The notes below the pieces were generated by a model. It worked only from the letters and a program-made list of their open reading frames with translations, did no database searches and was not told where the DNA came from. Shown in pieces: positions 27,163 to 34,731 of a DNA stretch of 64,000 bases. Origin of the DNA: Acidobacteriota bacterium (GTDB taxonomy: Bacteria; Acidobacteriota; Terriglobia; Acidiferrales; UBA7541); assembly GCA_013289585.1 (NCBI GenBank), contig JABCZR010000010.1, positions 62,001 to 126,000 on the forward strand. Reading direction: 5' to 3'. The position numbers were made by a program, and so were the translations under genes. Numbering within the stretch: the stretch's first letter is position 1; each line of letters opens with the position of its first letter.

Positions 27163-28518
27163 CTAGGCTCCCGTCAATTCTGTGCAGGCGGAAGCGAAGA
27201 TTTTGGTGTGGGCGTCGATGTCGGCTTCGGTGGTGGCAGGGGACATGAGGGCCATGTTGTGGAACGGCGTTAGGAGGACTCCGCGGTTTAGGGCATAGAG
27301 GTGGAGGAAGCGTTCGAGTTCGAAATCGGCGGCAGCGGCGGATTCACCGCCGTTGCGGGGAGGCTTTGCGGCAAAGGTGTATTCGGCGCGAGCGCCGAGT
27401 TGGATGACGTTCCAGGGAAGACGGTGTGCGCGGATTTCGGCGGCGACGCCATCGTTGAAGCGCTGGGCGAGCGGGATCATGCGTTCGAACGCGGCGGGAG
27501 TGAGGACGTGTTCGAGCGTGGCGCGCATGGCGGCTAGTGAAAGCGCATTGCCTGCCAAAGTTCCGCCGATTCCACCGACGTCGCAGTCTTCGAGATGGAT
27601 GCGCGCGGAGATGCGCTGGGCGACCTCTTCGCTGCATCCGTAGGTAGCGCCCGGAATGCCGCTGCCGATGGCTTTGCCGAAAACGAGCATGTCTGGATCG
27701 AGCTTCCACGCGGCGGTGCAGCCGCCGGGCCCGGCGCAGATGGTATGGGTTTCGTCGGCGATGAGAAGAGAGCCATAGCGGCGGGCGAGTTCGCGGGCGT
27801 CGCGCCAGTAGCCGTCGTCGGGGAGAATGATGCCGACGTTGGTCATGGCGGGTTCGGCGAGGATGCAGGCGACATCGCGATGCTTGAGGGCGTCTTCGAG
27901 GGCATTGAGATCGTTGAATTCGACGACGCGGGTAGTTTCGGCGGGGTTGACGGGCGGGCCGATATTGCCGCGGCGCGGGCCGACGACACCATTTTCAAGC
28001 GTGGCGAAGGATTCGTCGACGGTGCCGTGATAGCAATAATGGAAGACGAGGATTTTCGAACGGCGCGTGATTTCGCGGGCGATTCGAATGGAGAAGCGGT
28101 TGGCGTCGGTGGCGGTGAGCGTGAACTGCCAGTACGGAAGATGAAAGCGGCGCTGGAGATCTTCGCCGACCCAGAGCGCGTCTTCGGTGGGAAGCATGAA
28201 GGTGATGCCGTCTTTGGCGCGGCGGGCGACGGCATCGGCGACGATGGCGGGGGAGTGGCCGGTCATGACGCCGGTGTCACCGAGGCAGAAGTCAATGTAG
28301 TCGCGGCCGTCGACGTCGGTGAAGTGCGCGCCGTTGGCGGACTTTACGAAAATTGGAAAAGCGCCGGCCCATTTTTTCATCCAGTTCATGGGGACGCCGC
28401 CGAGGAGGGAGGATTGAGCGCGGGCGTAGAGCGCGGCGGATTTGGGGTGGTCGGCGACGAAGCGGGATTCTTCGCGAGAGTGGAGCTGTCTCAATTTGGC
28501 GCGGTTTATCGCATTCAT
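27163..28518 (-). CDS. Class III aminotransferase, glutamate-1-semialdehyde-aminomutase-like
   Basis: A 451-residue PLP-dependent class III aminotransferase. The N-terminal SLLGGVPMNWMKKWAGAFPIFVKSANGAHFTDVDGRDYIDFCLGDTGVMTGHS resembles glutamate-1-semialdehyde aminomutase and beta-amino-acid transaminases. The ring-stacking region is YHGTVDES, the PLP aspartate lies in LLIADETHTI and the Schiff-base lysine in LVFGKAIGSGIPGA. Placement in an operon with two FAD oxidoreductases, not with porphyrin genes, argues for amino-acid catabolism instead of haem synthesis. Beta-phenylalanine aminotransferases belong to this group. Confidence 0.85.
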   Translation of the reverse strand: MNAINRAKLRQLHSREESRFVADHPKSAALYARAQSSLLGGVPMNWMKKWAGAFPIFVKSANGAHFTDVDGRDYIDFCLGDTGVMTGHSPAIVADAVARRAKDGITFMLPTEDALWVGEDLQRRFHLPYWQFTLTATDANRFSIRIAREITRRSKILVFHYCYHGTVDESFATLENGVVGPRRGNIGPPVNPAETTRVVEFNDLNALEDALKHRDVACILAEPAMTNVGIILPDDGYWRDARELARRYGSLLIADETHTICAGPGGCTAAWKLDPDMLVFGKAIGSGIPGATYGCSEEVAQRISARIHLEDCDVGGIGGTLAGNALSLAAMRATLEHVLTPAAFERMIPLAQRFNDGVAAEIRAHRLPWNVIQLGARAEYTFAAKPPRNGGESAAAADFELERFLHLYALNRGVLLTPFHNMALMSPATTEADIDAHTKIFASACTELTGA

Positions 28519-28527
28519 CAGGACGCT

Positions 28528-28848
28528 CTAAATCACCGAAAAGTGGTCGAGGCCCTCAGGATAGAGCGGAAGAAAATCGTCCTCGCCAACCTCTCGGTAG
28601 CCAGCTTTCAAATTGCTAATATGATTCGGAATTGAACCGATATTCTTGACTCGCTCGAAGGTCGCTCTCGGGTCTTCGGTAAAGATAAAAATATTCATCT
28701 CGCCCGAGCCGATGTCATGGCCGTCGACGTTTCCATGGTCACCGATGCCTTCCTTGATTTGACCTTCGAGCGAAATCAACAGGTGCAGTTCTTGCGCTGT
28801 CGAAGTAGACGGCCATTGCAGAACAAGCATGTATTCCATATCAGGCAC
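28528..28848 (-). CDS. Hypothetical small protein
   Basis: About 106 residues, unrecognised. The sequence EYMLVLQWPSTSTAQELHLLISLEGQIKEGIGDHGNVDGHDIGSGEMNIFIFTEDPRATFERVKNI looks like a compact alpha/beta ferredoxin-like domain. It starts either at GTG (28848) or ATG (28839), three or twelve bases after the stop of the upstream oxidoreductase, and ends nine bases before the aminotransferase start, so it is embedded in that operon. Confidence 0.6.
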   Translation of the reverse strand: MPDMEYMLVLQWPSTSTAQELHLLISLEGQIKEGIGDHGNVDGHDIGSGEMNIFIFTEDPRATFERVKNIGSIPNHISNLKAGYREVGEDDFLPLYPEGLDHFSVI

Positions 28849-28851
28849 TCA

Positions 28852-30468
28852 TCATCGGAGGGCGTGGATGATTTCGCGGGCGGCATTGGCGCCGCTGGCG
28901 CCGGTCAGGCCGTTGCCGGGATGCGTGCCGGAGCCGCAGAGGAAGAGGCCACGGATGGGGGTTTTGTAGCGCGCCCAATCGAGGACGGGGCGCATGGTGA
29001 AGAGCTGGTCGAGGGCGAGTTCGCCGTGGAAAATGTGGCCGCCGGTGAAACCGTAGGAGGTTTCGAGATCCTTGGGCGTGATGACCTGGATGCCTTCGAC
29101 GAGGCCAGGAAGATTCGGCGCGTAAGTGGCGAGGGTCTTGATGACGGTGTCGCCGAGTTCCTTGCGATGAGCATCCCAGTTCCCTTCCTTCTTCACGCCG
29201 CCCGCGGATCGGTCAATCAACTTATAGGGAGCGAATTGTACGTAGGCGGAGAGCACGTGTTTGCCGTCGGGAGCCAGCGCGGGATCGAGAATGGTTGGAA
29301 TGGTGACGTCGAGCCAGGGCGATTTCGAAAACTCGCCGTACTTGGAGGCATCGAAAGCGCGTTCGAGGTAGTCGATTCCCGGGCCAATGTGGACGCGGCC
29401 GGAAAGAGCTTTGAGGGAGCTTTCATTCGAATCGAGAGCAGTAAAAGCAGGGAGACCATCGAGCGCGAGATTGACTTTGGCAACGTTGCCATTGGCGCGG
29501 AAATTTTTCATGCGATTGGCAAAAGTGGGATCGAGCTGCGAGGGATCGACAAGATTGAAAAGTGTGCGCTTGGGATCGGCGCCGGAGACGACGGCTGCGA
29601 CGGCGATTTCTTCGTCGTCGGCGAGCACGACGCCGGAAACGGCCCCATCCTTGATTCGAATATGCTGCACTTCGGCGTCCGTGCGAATTTCCGTGCCGGC
29701 GCGTTTCGCAGCTTCGGCAAGCGCGCGCGTGAACGACCCGAGACCGCCGCGCGGAAACGCGGCCGAACCGACCGGATGCGAATCGGCGGCGGCGCGAAGA
29801 AGCAGGACGGCAGTCGAACCGGCAGACCAGGGTCCAAGCGCCGTGCCGAAAATGCCGCGAGCCGCAATGGTGGCGCGAAGCAATTCCGTCTCGAAAAATT
29901 CGGCGACGAAATCCGCCACTGCCATGGGGCCCCAGCGGAGGAGGTCGAAAATGCCGGTTTTGCCGAGGCTGCGAACGCCGCGGCCGGTTTTCAGAAGATT
30001 CCAGAGATCTTCGGGCGTGGGATGATCGATAGCTGGCGGCGTGATGGAAGTGAGCTGTTTAAAGAAGCCGGCGGTTTCCACGAGCGATTCGGCGAATTGC
30101 GTATATTTCGCGGCATCCTTGGCGGAGAGACCGGCGATGCCCGCGGCGGTTTTGGCCGCATCGTTGTAAAAGAAGAGAGCTTTGCCATCGGGCGCGGGAG
30201 CGAAAACACGCGGATCGGGATGGATCACTTCATATTCAAACTTTTCGAGTTGCAGATCTTTCGCAACGTCAGCGCGCAGCGGGCCGAGTGTGTGCGCAAG
30301 CGTGGAGGCTCGGAAACCGGGATGAAATTCCTCCGTAATCGCTCCGCCGCCAACCATTTCGCGGCGTTCGAGGACGAGCGGCTTGAAGCCGCCCTTCGCA
30401 AGATAAAAAGCAGTGATGAGAGCGTTGTGTCCGCCGCCGATAATTACTACGCGCTGTCCGATGGGCAT
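28852..30468 (-). CDS. FAD-dependent oxidoreductase, PYROXD2/phytoene-desaturase-like (copy 1)
   Basis: A 538-residue flavoprotein related to PYROXD2 and the phytoene desaturase/CrtI group. The FAD-binding N-terminus is QRVVIIGGGHNALITAFYLAKGGFKPLVLERREMVGGGAITEEFHPGF; the middle has FPRGGLGSFTRALAEAAKRAG and EIAVAAVVSGADPKRTLF; the C-terminal FAD contact is GLFLCGSGTHPGNGLTGASGANAAREI. The ATG at 30468 begins two bases after the stop of its paralogue; the ORF track's earlier start lies inside that paralogue. Substrate unknown. Carotenoid synthesis is unlikely because no Crt partner is present. Confidence 0.86.
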   Translation of the reverse strand: MPIGQRVVIIGGGHNALITAFYLAKGGFKPLVLERREMVGGGAITEEFHPGFRASTLAHTLGPLRADVAKDLQLEKFEYEVIHPDPRVFAPAPDGKALFFYNDAAKTAAGIAGLSAKDAAKYTQFAESLVETAGFFKQLTSITPPAIDHPTPEDLWNLLKTGRGVRSLGKTGIFDLLRWGPMAVADFVAEFFETELLRATIAARGIFGTALGPWSAGSTAVLLLRAAADSHPVGSAAFPRGGLGSFTRALAEAAKRAGTEIRTDAEVQHIRIKDGAVSGVVLADDEEIAVAAVVSGADPKRTLFNLVDPSQLDPTFANRMKNFRANGNVAKVNLALDGLPAFTALDSNESSLKALSGRVHIGPGIDYLERAFDASKYGEFSKSPWLDVTIPTILDPALAPDGKHVLSAYVQFAPYKLIDRSAGGVKKEGNWDAHRKELGDTVIKTLATYAPNLPGLVEGIQVITPKDLETSYGFTGGHIFHGELALDQLFTMRPVLDWARYKTPIRGLFLCGSGTHPGNGLTGASGANAAREIIHALR

Positions 30469-30470
30469 GA

Positions 30471-32096
30471 TTAGTGGGCCGCCTTTGACGCGGTCGCGGC
30501 GGAGTGCGAGGAACTGCCTTTCCATTCTTTGAGGATGACCTGGCTGGCGATGCGGCCGTTGGCGCCCATAATGCCTCCTCCGGGATGCGTGGCGGAGCCG
30601 CACATATAAAGGTTGTGGATGGGTGTGCGGTAGTAGGCCCAGCCGGCGACGGGGCGCAGGAAGAAAAGCTGCTCGAGTGAAAGCTCGCCTTGAAAAATAT
30701 TTCCCTGGGTGAGGCCGAATTCGCGCTCGAGATCAAGCGGAGTGAGCAGCTGGCGGCCGACGATGATGTCTTTAATGTTGGGTGCGTATTCGGCGATGGT
30801 GTTGATGACGTTGTCGCCGAAAGCTTCTTTCTGATCGTCCCAGGTACCTTCGGCAAGCTTGTAGGGCGCGTACTGCACGAAGCAGGAGAGGACGTGTTTG
30901 CCGGGCGGCGCAACGCTGGGGTCGGTGAGGCTGGGAATGACCATGTCAATGTACGGCTTGCGGGAGAAATGGCCGTACTTGGCGTCGTCATAAGCGCGCT
31001 CCATATATTCCATACTGGGCGAGATGGAAACCGCTCCGCGAAGATGCGCGCCGGGACCGGGCAAACATTTGAAATTGGGAAGCGCGTCGAGAGCGAGATT
31101 CACTTTGCCGGAAGAGCCGCGGAATTTGTAGCGGCGGACGCCTTCGAGAAAATCGGCGGGCAATTCATTCGGTTCCAGAAATTTTTCGAAGGTGAGATGC
31201 GGATCGACGCTGGAGGAGACTACGTTGGCGGAAAGTTCTTCGCCGGATTGCAGGACGACCCCAGCGGCGCGGCCATTTTTCACGACAATTTTTCCAACTG
31301 GCGCCTTCGTTCGAATTTCGACGCCCGCTTCGCGAGCGGCGTCGGCGATGGCGTTCGAAATCGCTCCAGTACCGCCGCGGCTGAAGCCCCAGGAGCGGAA
31401 CGCGCCGTCGATTTCTCCCATGTAGTGATGCAAAAGAACATAGGCGGTGCCGGGCGAGCGAATGCCGAGGAAAGTTCCAATGATCCCGGAGGCGGACATC
31501 GTTGCCTTGAGTACGTCGGTCTCAAACCACTGGTCGAGGAAATCGGCGGAGCTCATGGTCATGAGCTGGACGAGGGTGTAGCGCTCATCGGAAGAAAGTT
31601 CGCGGAAGCGTTGCAACAGAAAATGAAGCTGCTTGAGGTCCTTGGGATTGAGGGTGGTGGGGTCCGGCGGAATCATGGAGAGCATGGGCTTCACGAAGCG
31701 GCACATGGGCGTCATCATTTTCGAGAACTCGTCGTAAGCTTCGGCGTCGAGGCCAGAGTGCCTGCGGATGTCGCGGATGGATTTGGCGTGATCGTTCACG
31801 CGCCAGAGGTAGTCGCCGCTGGGCATGGGAGAGAAAGTGCCGTCGAGCGGGAGAATTTCGAGGCCGTGGCGGGGGAGATCGAGCTCACGAATAATTTCCG
31901 GACGAAGCAGCGAGACGACGTAAGAACATTCGGAAAAAAGAAAACCGGGAATGATTTCCTCCGTGACGGCAGCGCCGCCGAGGACATGGCGTCGTTCGAG
32001 AACGACGACCTTTTTCCCCGCTTTGGCAAGATACGCGGCATTCACCAGGCCGTTGTGGCCTCCGCCGATGACGATCACGTCGTAGTGCTGACCCAT
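30471..32096 (-). CDS. FAD-dependent oxidoreductase, PYROXD2/phytoene-desaturase-like (copy 2)
   Basis: A 541-residue paralogue of the next gene in the operon. It starts YDVIVIGGGHNGLVNAAYLAKAGKKVVVLERRHVLGGAAVTEEIIPGF, shows SRGGTGAISNAIADAAREAG and ELSANVVSSSVDPHLTF, and ends LYMCGSATHPGGGIMGANGRIASQVIL. The same order of motifs and similar length indicate duplication followed by divergence; the pair could form a heterodimer. It is the first gene of the minus-strand operon and diverges from a GcvT-like gene 180 bases away. Confidence 0.86.
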   Translation of the reverse strand: MGQHYDVIVIGGGHNGLVNAAYLAKAGKKVVVLERRHVLGGAAVTEEIIPGFLFSECSYVVSLLRPEIIRELDLPRHGLEILPLDGTFSPMPSGDYLWRVNDHAKSIRDIRRHSGLDAEAYDEFSKMMTPMCRFVKPMLSMIPPDPTTLNPKDLKQLHFLLQRFRELSSDERYTLVQLMTMSSADFLDQWFETDVLKATMSASGIIGTFLGIRSPGTAYVLLHHYMGEIDGAFRSWGFSRGGTGAISNAIADAAREAGVEIRTKAPVGKIVVKNGRAAGVVLQSGEELSANVVSSSVDPHLTFEKFLEPNELPADFLEGVRRYKFRGSSGKVNLALDALPNFKCLPGPGAHLRGAVSISPSMEYMERAYDDAKYGHFSRKPYIDMVIPSLTDPSVAPPGKHVLSCFVQYAPYKLAEGTWDDQKEAFGDNVINTIAEYAPNIKDIIVGRQLLTPLDLEREFGLTQGNIFQGELSLEQLFFLRPVAGWAYYRTPIHNLYMCGSATHPGGGIMGANGRIASQVILKEWKGSSSHSAATASKAAH

Positions 32097-32198
32097 TCGG
32101 TATGGCTCCGATATAACTCAAATGAAGAAAAAACCTGCGGGAAACAAGGCCTCGCCATTCTACTGAGCCCAGACTTTCGGCACAAGTCTGAGTCAGCC

Positions 32199-32228
32199 TT
32201 GCGACGGCGATGAATTCGCACCTATAAT
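32199..32228 (+). promoter_or_regulatory. Promoter of the GcvT-like gene
   Basis: TTGCGA (32199-32204) and a perfect TATAAT (32223-32228) are 18 bases apart. The start point would be near 32235, downstream of the first in-frame ATG (32232), which supports the GTG at 32277 as the true start. Confidence 0.65.
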
Positions 32229-32276
32229 CCAATGGCTTTGCGGCGCGTTACGCCGCGTGTGCATCGGGGAGGAATT

Positions 32277-33476
32277 GTGCCGGTTGGAACTGCGTTTCAT
32301 GAGAGAACGCTGGCGCTGTGCGAGAGCCTGAATTACCGCGAGTGGTCGGGCTATTACACGGTCAGCGTGTACGAAATGCACCACGAGCACGAGTACAACG
32401 CCATCCGGAATTCGGCGGCGCTGATCGATATTTCTCCGCTGTTCAAGTACCGGGTGACGGGACGTGATGCCACGAAGTTCGTGAACCGCGTGATTTCGCG
32501 CGACATTAATAAGGTTGCTGTGGACCAGGTGATTTACTGCTGCTGGTGCGACCCCGAAGGAAAAGTGATCGACGACGGGACGATCACGCGGCTGGGCGAA
32601 AACGATTACCGGTGGACGGCGGCGGACCCGAGCTTGCGGTGGTTCAGGCAGAACGCGCTGGGGCTGGACGTCAGCATCGAGGATATTTCGGAACAGGTGG
32701 CGGCGCTGGCGCTGCAGGGTCCGACCTCGGGGCGGCTGCTGCATGCGGTGACGGACGCGAGAATCGAGAACTTGAAATATTTTCGCGTGACACGAGGAAA
32801 AATTGCCGGCGTGCCGGTTGATATTTCGCGGACGGGCTATACAGGGGATTTGGGATTCGAAGTGTGGATGCCGTGGAAAGATGCGGTCAAAGTGTGGGAT
32901 GCGCTAGTTGCCAAGGGAAAAGCGTTTGATATTCATCCGGCGGGGATGATTGCGCTGGACATTGCGCGCATCGAGGCGGGGCTGATTCTGATTGAAGTCG
33001 ATTACATTTCAAGCAAGAAGGCGTTGATCGAATCGCAGAAATATTCGCCGGCGGAGATTGGGCTTGGCAAACTGGTGGACTTGAAGAAGGAAACTTTTGT
33101 GGGGCGCGAAGCGCTGGCACTGGAAGCCAAGAAAGGCGCGGAGCGGGCGCTTGTGGGCTTGGAAATTAATTGGAACGAGGTCGAGGCGCTCTACGAGAAG
33201 CTGAAGATGGCGCCGCAGGTGCCGAGCATGGCGTCGCGCGCAGCAGTGCCGGTGTATCGCAATGGCAGGCAGGTTGGGAAGGCAACGTCAACGACGTGGT
33301 CGCCTACGCTGAAAAAAATGATTGCGCTGGCGTGCGTGAGCCGGGAGAGTTCAGCGGTGGGCACGACTCTAAGCATGGAGATGACCGTCGAAGCCGTACG
33401 CCAGTCGGTTTCGGCGAAGATCGTGCCAATGCCCTTCTTCAATCCGGCGAGAAAAATGGCCGTGCCGGTCATCTGA
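32277..33476 (+). CDS. GcvT-like aminomethyltransferase / folate-dependent protein
   Basis: A 399-residue GcvT-fold protein. HEHEYNAIRNSAALIDISPLFKYRVTGRDATKFVNRVISRDI and QVIYCCWCDPEGKVIDDGTITRLGENDYRW match the tetrahydrofolate-binding T-protein family, as do SRTGYTGDLGFEVW and IHPAGMIALDIARIEAGLILIEVDY. The GTG start follows GGGGAGGAATT, a strong ribosome site; the ATG 15 codons earlier lies at the predicted transcription start. With no GcvH or GcvP nearby it is more likely a one-carbon demethylase-type relative (as in dimethylglycine/sarcosine metabolism) than the T-protein of glycine cleavage. Confidence 0.82.
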   Translation: MPVGTAFHERTLALCESLNYREWSGYYTVSVYEMHHEHEYNAIRNSAALIDISPLFKYRVTGRDATKFVNRVISRDINKVAVDQVIYCCWCDPEGKVIDDGTITRLGENDYRWTAADPSLRWFRQNALGLDVSIEDISEQVAALALQGPTSGRLLHAVTDARIENLKYFRVTRGKIAGVPVDISRTGYTGDLGFEVWMPWKDAVKVWDALVAKGKAFDIHPAGMIALDIARIEAGLILIEVDYISSKKALIESQKYSPAEIGLGKLVDLKKETFVGREALALEAKKGAERALVGLEINWNEVEALYEKLKMAPQVPSMASRAAVPVYRNGRQVGKATSTTWSPTLKKMIALACVSRESSAVGTTLSMEMTVEAVRQSVSAKIVPMPFFNPARKMAVPVI

Positions 33477-33534
33477 CGCGTACCCACTCGCGTACCTTTA
33501 GAACTCTGATCAAATTCATACAGCTGGCTGGGGC

Positions 33535-34731
33535 TCACTGGTTCAGGCGGTTATATTTTTTCAGGACAGTTTGGAGTTTATCGTGGGGCAGCGCGATGAC
33601 TTTGTGATTTTCGATGCCGGTCATAGTTTCGGCGGCGATCATGGCGTTGACGATGGCTTCTTCGGTGGCCTGGACGGTGGCGGCGAAGACAGGTTCGATT
33701 TTGTCGTTGGGCAACATTTTCAGATCGACGACGTGGCCGGGAGCGGCGGCACCCGGATTGGCGGTGGAGAAGGCGATGAAGATGTCGCCGGAGCCGTTGC
33801 CGGAGATGCTGCCATCGCGACCGAGGCCGAGCGAAACGCGGCGCGCGAGGCGCTTGAGCTGGTGCGCGACGAGCGGGGCGTCCGTGGCCACGACGACAAT
33901 GATGGAGCCACGGTCTAATTCGCTGAAGGAAGTGGACGCGTACGCGGGATCTTCGGGAATCTCCTTTCCGACTGGTACGCCGGCGATGCGCAAATTGTGC
34001 CGCACGCCGTAGTTGCATTGCACCAGGACGCCTACCGTATATCCGCCGGCTTTCAGATCGAGCTTGCGCGAGGATGTTCCGATCCCGCCCTTGAATTCGT
34101 TGCAGATCATTCCCGTGCCGCCGCCGACGTTCCCTTCTTCGACGGCGCCACCGTGCGCGGAATCGATGGCGTGAAAAGCGTGCTCGGGTTTGACGTGGAA
34201 GCCATTGATGTCGTTGAGCCAGCCATCCCAGGTCTCCGCGACGACCGGAAGCGACCACCAGTAGCCGGTGGGATCGGGCTTGCCGTGATTGACGCGCCAC
34301 GCGATGACAGCATCGCGCACGACGCCGACGCTGTGTGTATTGGTGATCATCACAGGGCCTTCCAGAAACCCGGACTCTTCGACCCACGTCGTGCCGGTCA
34401 TTTCCCCATTGCCATTGAGCGACCACCAGCCGGCGAAAACGGGATCGTTCATGGAATTCATCCCGCGAGGAAGAATCGCCGTGACGCCGGTTCGAATGGG
34501 GCCTTTGCCGACCTGAAGTTTTCCTTCGCCGGAGATGAGTGTCGTGTGTCCGACGAGGACTTCGGAAACATCGGTGATGGCGTTGAGCGGGCCGGGCGTG
34601 CCGTCAAAAGGCACACCGAGATCGCGCGCGCGCGGCTTGGCAGGCGCCTTCTCCTGAGCAGAAACCATCGCCGCGCCTGCCAAAAAACAAAAGAGAAGTG
34701 CTGAAAAACGGGAATAAGCACAACGGATCAT
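33535..34731 (-). CDS. Secreted S58-family aminopeptidase (DmpA/BapA-like)
   Basis: A 398-residue N-terminal-nucleophile peptidase of family S58. A signal peptide (FSALLFCFLAGAAMVSAQ) sends it to the periplasm. Family features: ARDLGVPFDGTPGPLNAITDVSEVLVGH at the start, NTHSVGVVRDAVIAW, the oxyanion region GGGTGMICNEFKGGIGTSSR, and GNGSGDIFIAFSTAN, where the Gly-Ser bond is self-cleaved to free the catalytic serine. Members cleave D-amino-acid amides or N-terminal beta-amino acids. Its ATG overlaps the stop of the M28 peptidase gene (ATGA), so the two are co-expressed. Confidence 0.9.
   Translation of the reverse strand: MIRCAYSRFSALLFCFLAGAAMVSAQEKAPAKPRARDLGVPFDGTPGPLNAITDVSEVLVGHTTLISGEGKLQVGKGPIRTGVTAILPRGMNSMNDPVFAGWWSLNGNGEMTGTTWVEESGFLEGPVMITNTHSVGVVRDAVIAWRVNHGKPDPTGYWWSLPVVAETWDGWLNDINGFHVKPEHAFHAIDSAHGGAVEEGNVGGGTGMICNEFKGGIGTSSRKLDLKAGGYTVGVLVQCNYGVRHNLRIAGVPVGKEIPEDPAYASTSFSELDRGSIIVVVATDAPLVAHQLKRLARRVSLGLGRDGSISGNGSGDIFIAFSTANPGAAAPGHVVDLKMLPNDKIEPVFAATVQATEEAIVNAMIAAETMTGIENHKVIALPHDKLQTVLKKYNRLNQ

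Noticed and set aside
27163-28518. hemL (glutamate-1-semialdehyde aminomutase)
   Set aside because: Similarity to the fold is clear, but the operon partners are flavoproteins and no tetrapyrrole genes are near, so the specific name is not justified.
28852-32096. Carotenoid biosynthesis genes (crtI)
   Set aside because: Family resemblance only; there is no phytoene synthase or other carotenoid gene and the motif set fits PYROXD2-like proteins better.
28717-32213. Long plus-strand ORFs of 585 and 507 codons opposite the two FAD oxidoreductases
   Set aside because: They mirror real, recognisable flavoprotein genes on the minus strand; high GC keeps the opposite frame open. Their translations are Gly/Arg/Asp-rich and match no family.
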